Assembly: GCF_000003605.2 (NCBI RefSeq)
Contig: NW_003156749.1
Span: 219,343 to 241,009 of the forward strand
From: Saccoglossus kowalevskii
Lineage: Eukaryota; Hemichordata; Enteropneusta; Harrimaniidae
Direction of reading: 5' to 3'
Length of the DNA: 21,667 nucleotides
Position numbers and translations under genes: made by a program. Below the pieces are notes generated by a model. The model was not told where the DNA came from. It was given only the letters and a program-made list of their open reading frames with translations, and made no database searches. This document shows positions 21,323 through 21,667 of the stretch, in pieces. Numbering within the stretch: position 1 is the stretch's first letter; each line of letters opens with the position of its first letter.

Positions 21323-21567
21323 ATGGCGGCTTACATATGTGAGTTATTTGTTATTATTTGTGAAAGTCTGGCGATCTCGTAATTTTGACAGACACTTGAT
21401 GCGGACTATTGCTTGGAATTGTATTCTATCTCCTAGCCATGGTTACCAATACTTTAGGTAGTTTGGAACTTACTATGAGCTGTGTACACTTTGTGCGTTG
21501 GAAAGTTGCTGGTCACTTCGTCCAGTTTGTGAGAACTATTCATTCCTGCAGAAAAAATCCTTTATGA
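21323..21567 (+). CDS. 5' end of an unrecognised plus-strand gene, or a 48-residue microprotein
   Basis: An acceptor GCCGTTTCTAG opens exon 2 at 21299. ATG follows at 21323 in the context AAGATGGCGG (also a YY1-like word), giving MAAYI plus one base, and then the donor T|GTGAGT at 21339. Exon 3 begins at 21437 after ATTCTATCTCCTAG. Its first two bases CC complete a serine codon, and the frame then stays open as MVTNTLGSLELTMSCVHFVR and onward to a TGA at 21565-21567, 48 residues in all. Alternatively exon 3 is spliced out earlier, at the donor-like GTGAGA at 21529 or GTAGTT at 21458, and the gene continues beyond the window. Phase agreement across the 98-bp intron is the main support. I do not recognise the protein. 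Confidence 0.5.
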
Positions 21568-21667
21568 AGTTGATTAGTGGAAGAACACACATTTTGTTAG
21601 TAACATAATAATTTCGCAAAAAAATTGTCTTTTTTCTCTGGTATATTGGTGTGATCATCATTCTTAG

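Noticed and set aside
1-21667. tRNA, rRNA, CRISPR, known microRNAs, retroelement or transposase coding regions
   Set aside because: By-eye reading of both strands found no B-box pattern, conserved miRNA seed hairpin, reverse-transcriptase or transposase motif. A covariance-model and protein search was not possible here.

Overview
The window looks like nuclear DNA of an invertebrate animal, most likely a mollusc (bivalve or gastropod). It is AT-rich, shows GT-AG splice signals, and carries many short terminal-inverted-repeat elements without transposase. The word ACATGTA recurs, and there is a TGACCT-N6-AGGTCA repeat of a kind I associate with molluscan genomes. The lineage call is inference from style, not from a marker gene. 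No bacterial operon, rRNA, tRNA, CRISPR array, retroelement coding region or transposase gene was seen.

Positions 1-12830 are gene-poor and consist mostly of repeats. In order they hold: a diverged tandem array with alternating monomers that ends in a strong hairpin (about 161-765); a 353-bp MITE with TA target duplication (1257-1609); a cluster of TTAGC/GCTAA palindromes inside a small foldback structure (2759-2950); two copies of one roughly 205-bp MITE family in opposite orientation (3871-4073 and 6680-6891); a 72-bp hairpin (4128-4199); a perfect 87-bp tandem duplication (5845-6021); a CpG-rich islet without a recognised gene (7075-7250); a GGGAA microsatellite (8108-8142); a small inverted-repeat element (9728-9895); and a 781-bp inverted-repeat element (9984-10764). 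The centre of that last element recurs, diverged and inverted, at about 11470-11610.

The right third holds the only genes I can support. On the minus strand, two phase-matched coding exons (17989-18012 and 17726-17776) give the first 25 residues of an unrecognised protein. Its later exons probably lie to the left but could not be resolved. On the plus strand, a 5' untranslated exon ends at 21194. A short exon with an ATG at 21323 and a third exon from 21437 follow, which gives the 5' end of a second unrecognised gene that may run off the window. The two genes are divergent, with about 3 kb of AT-rich intergenic sequence between them.

No coherent new multi-gene system is visible. The most interesting items are the palindrome cluster, the transposon-like element whose conserved centre looks like a promoter, and the exact in-frame 87-bp duplication.
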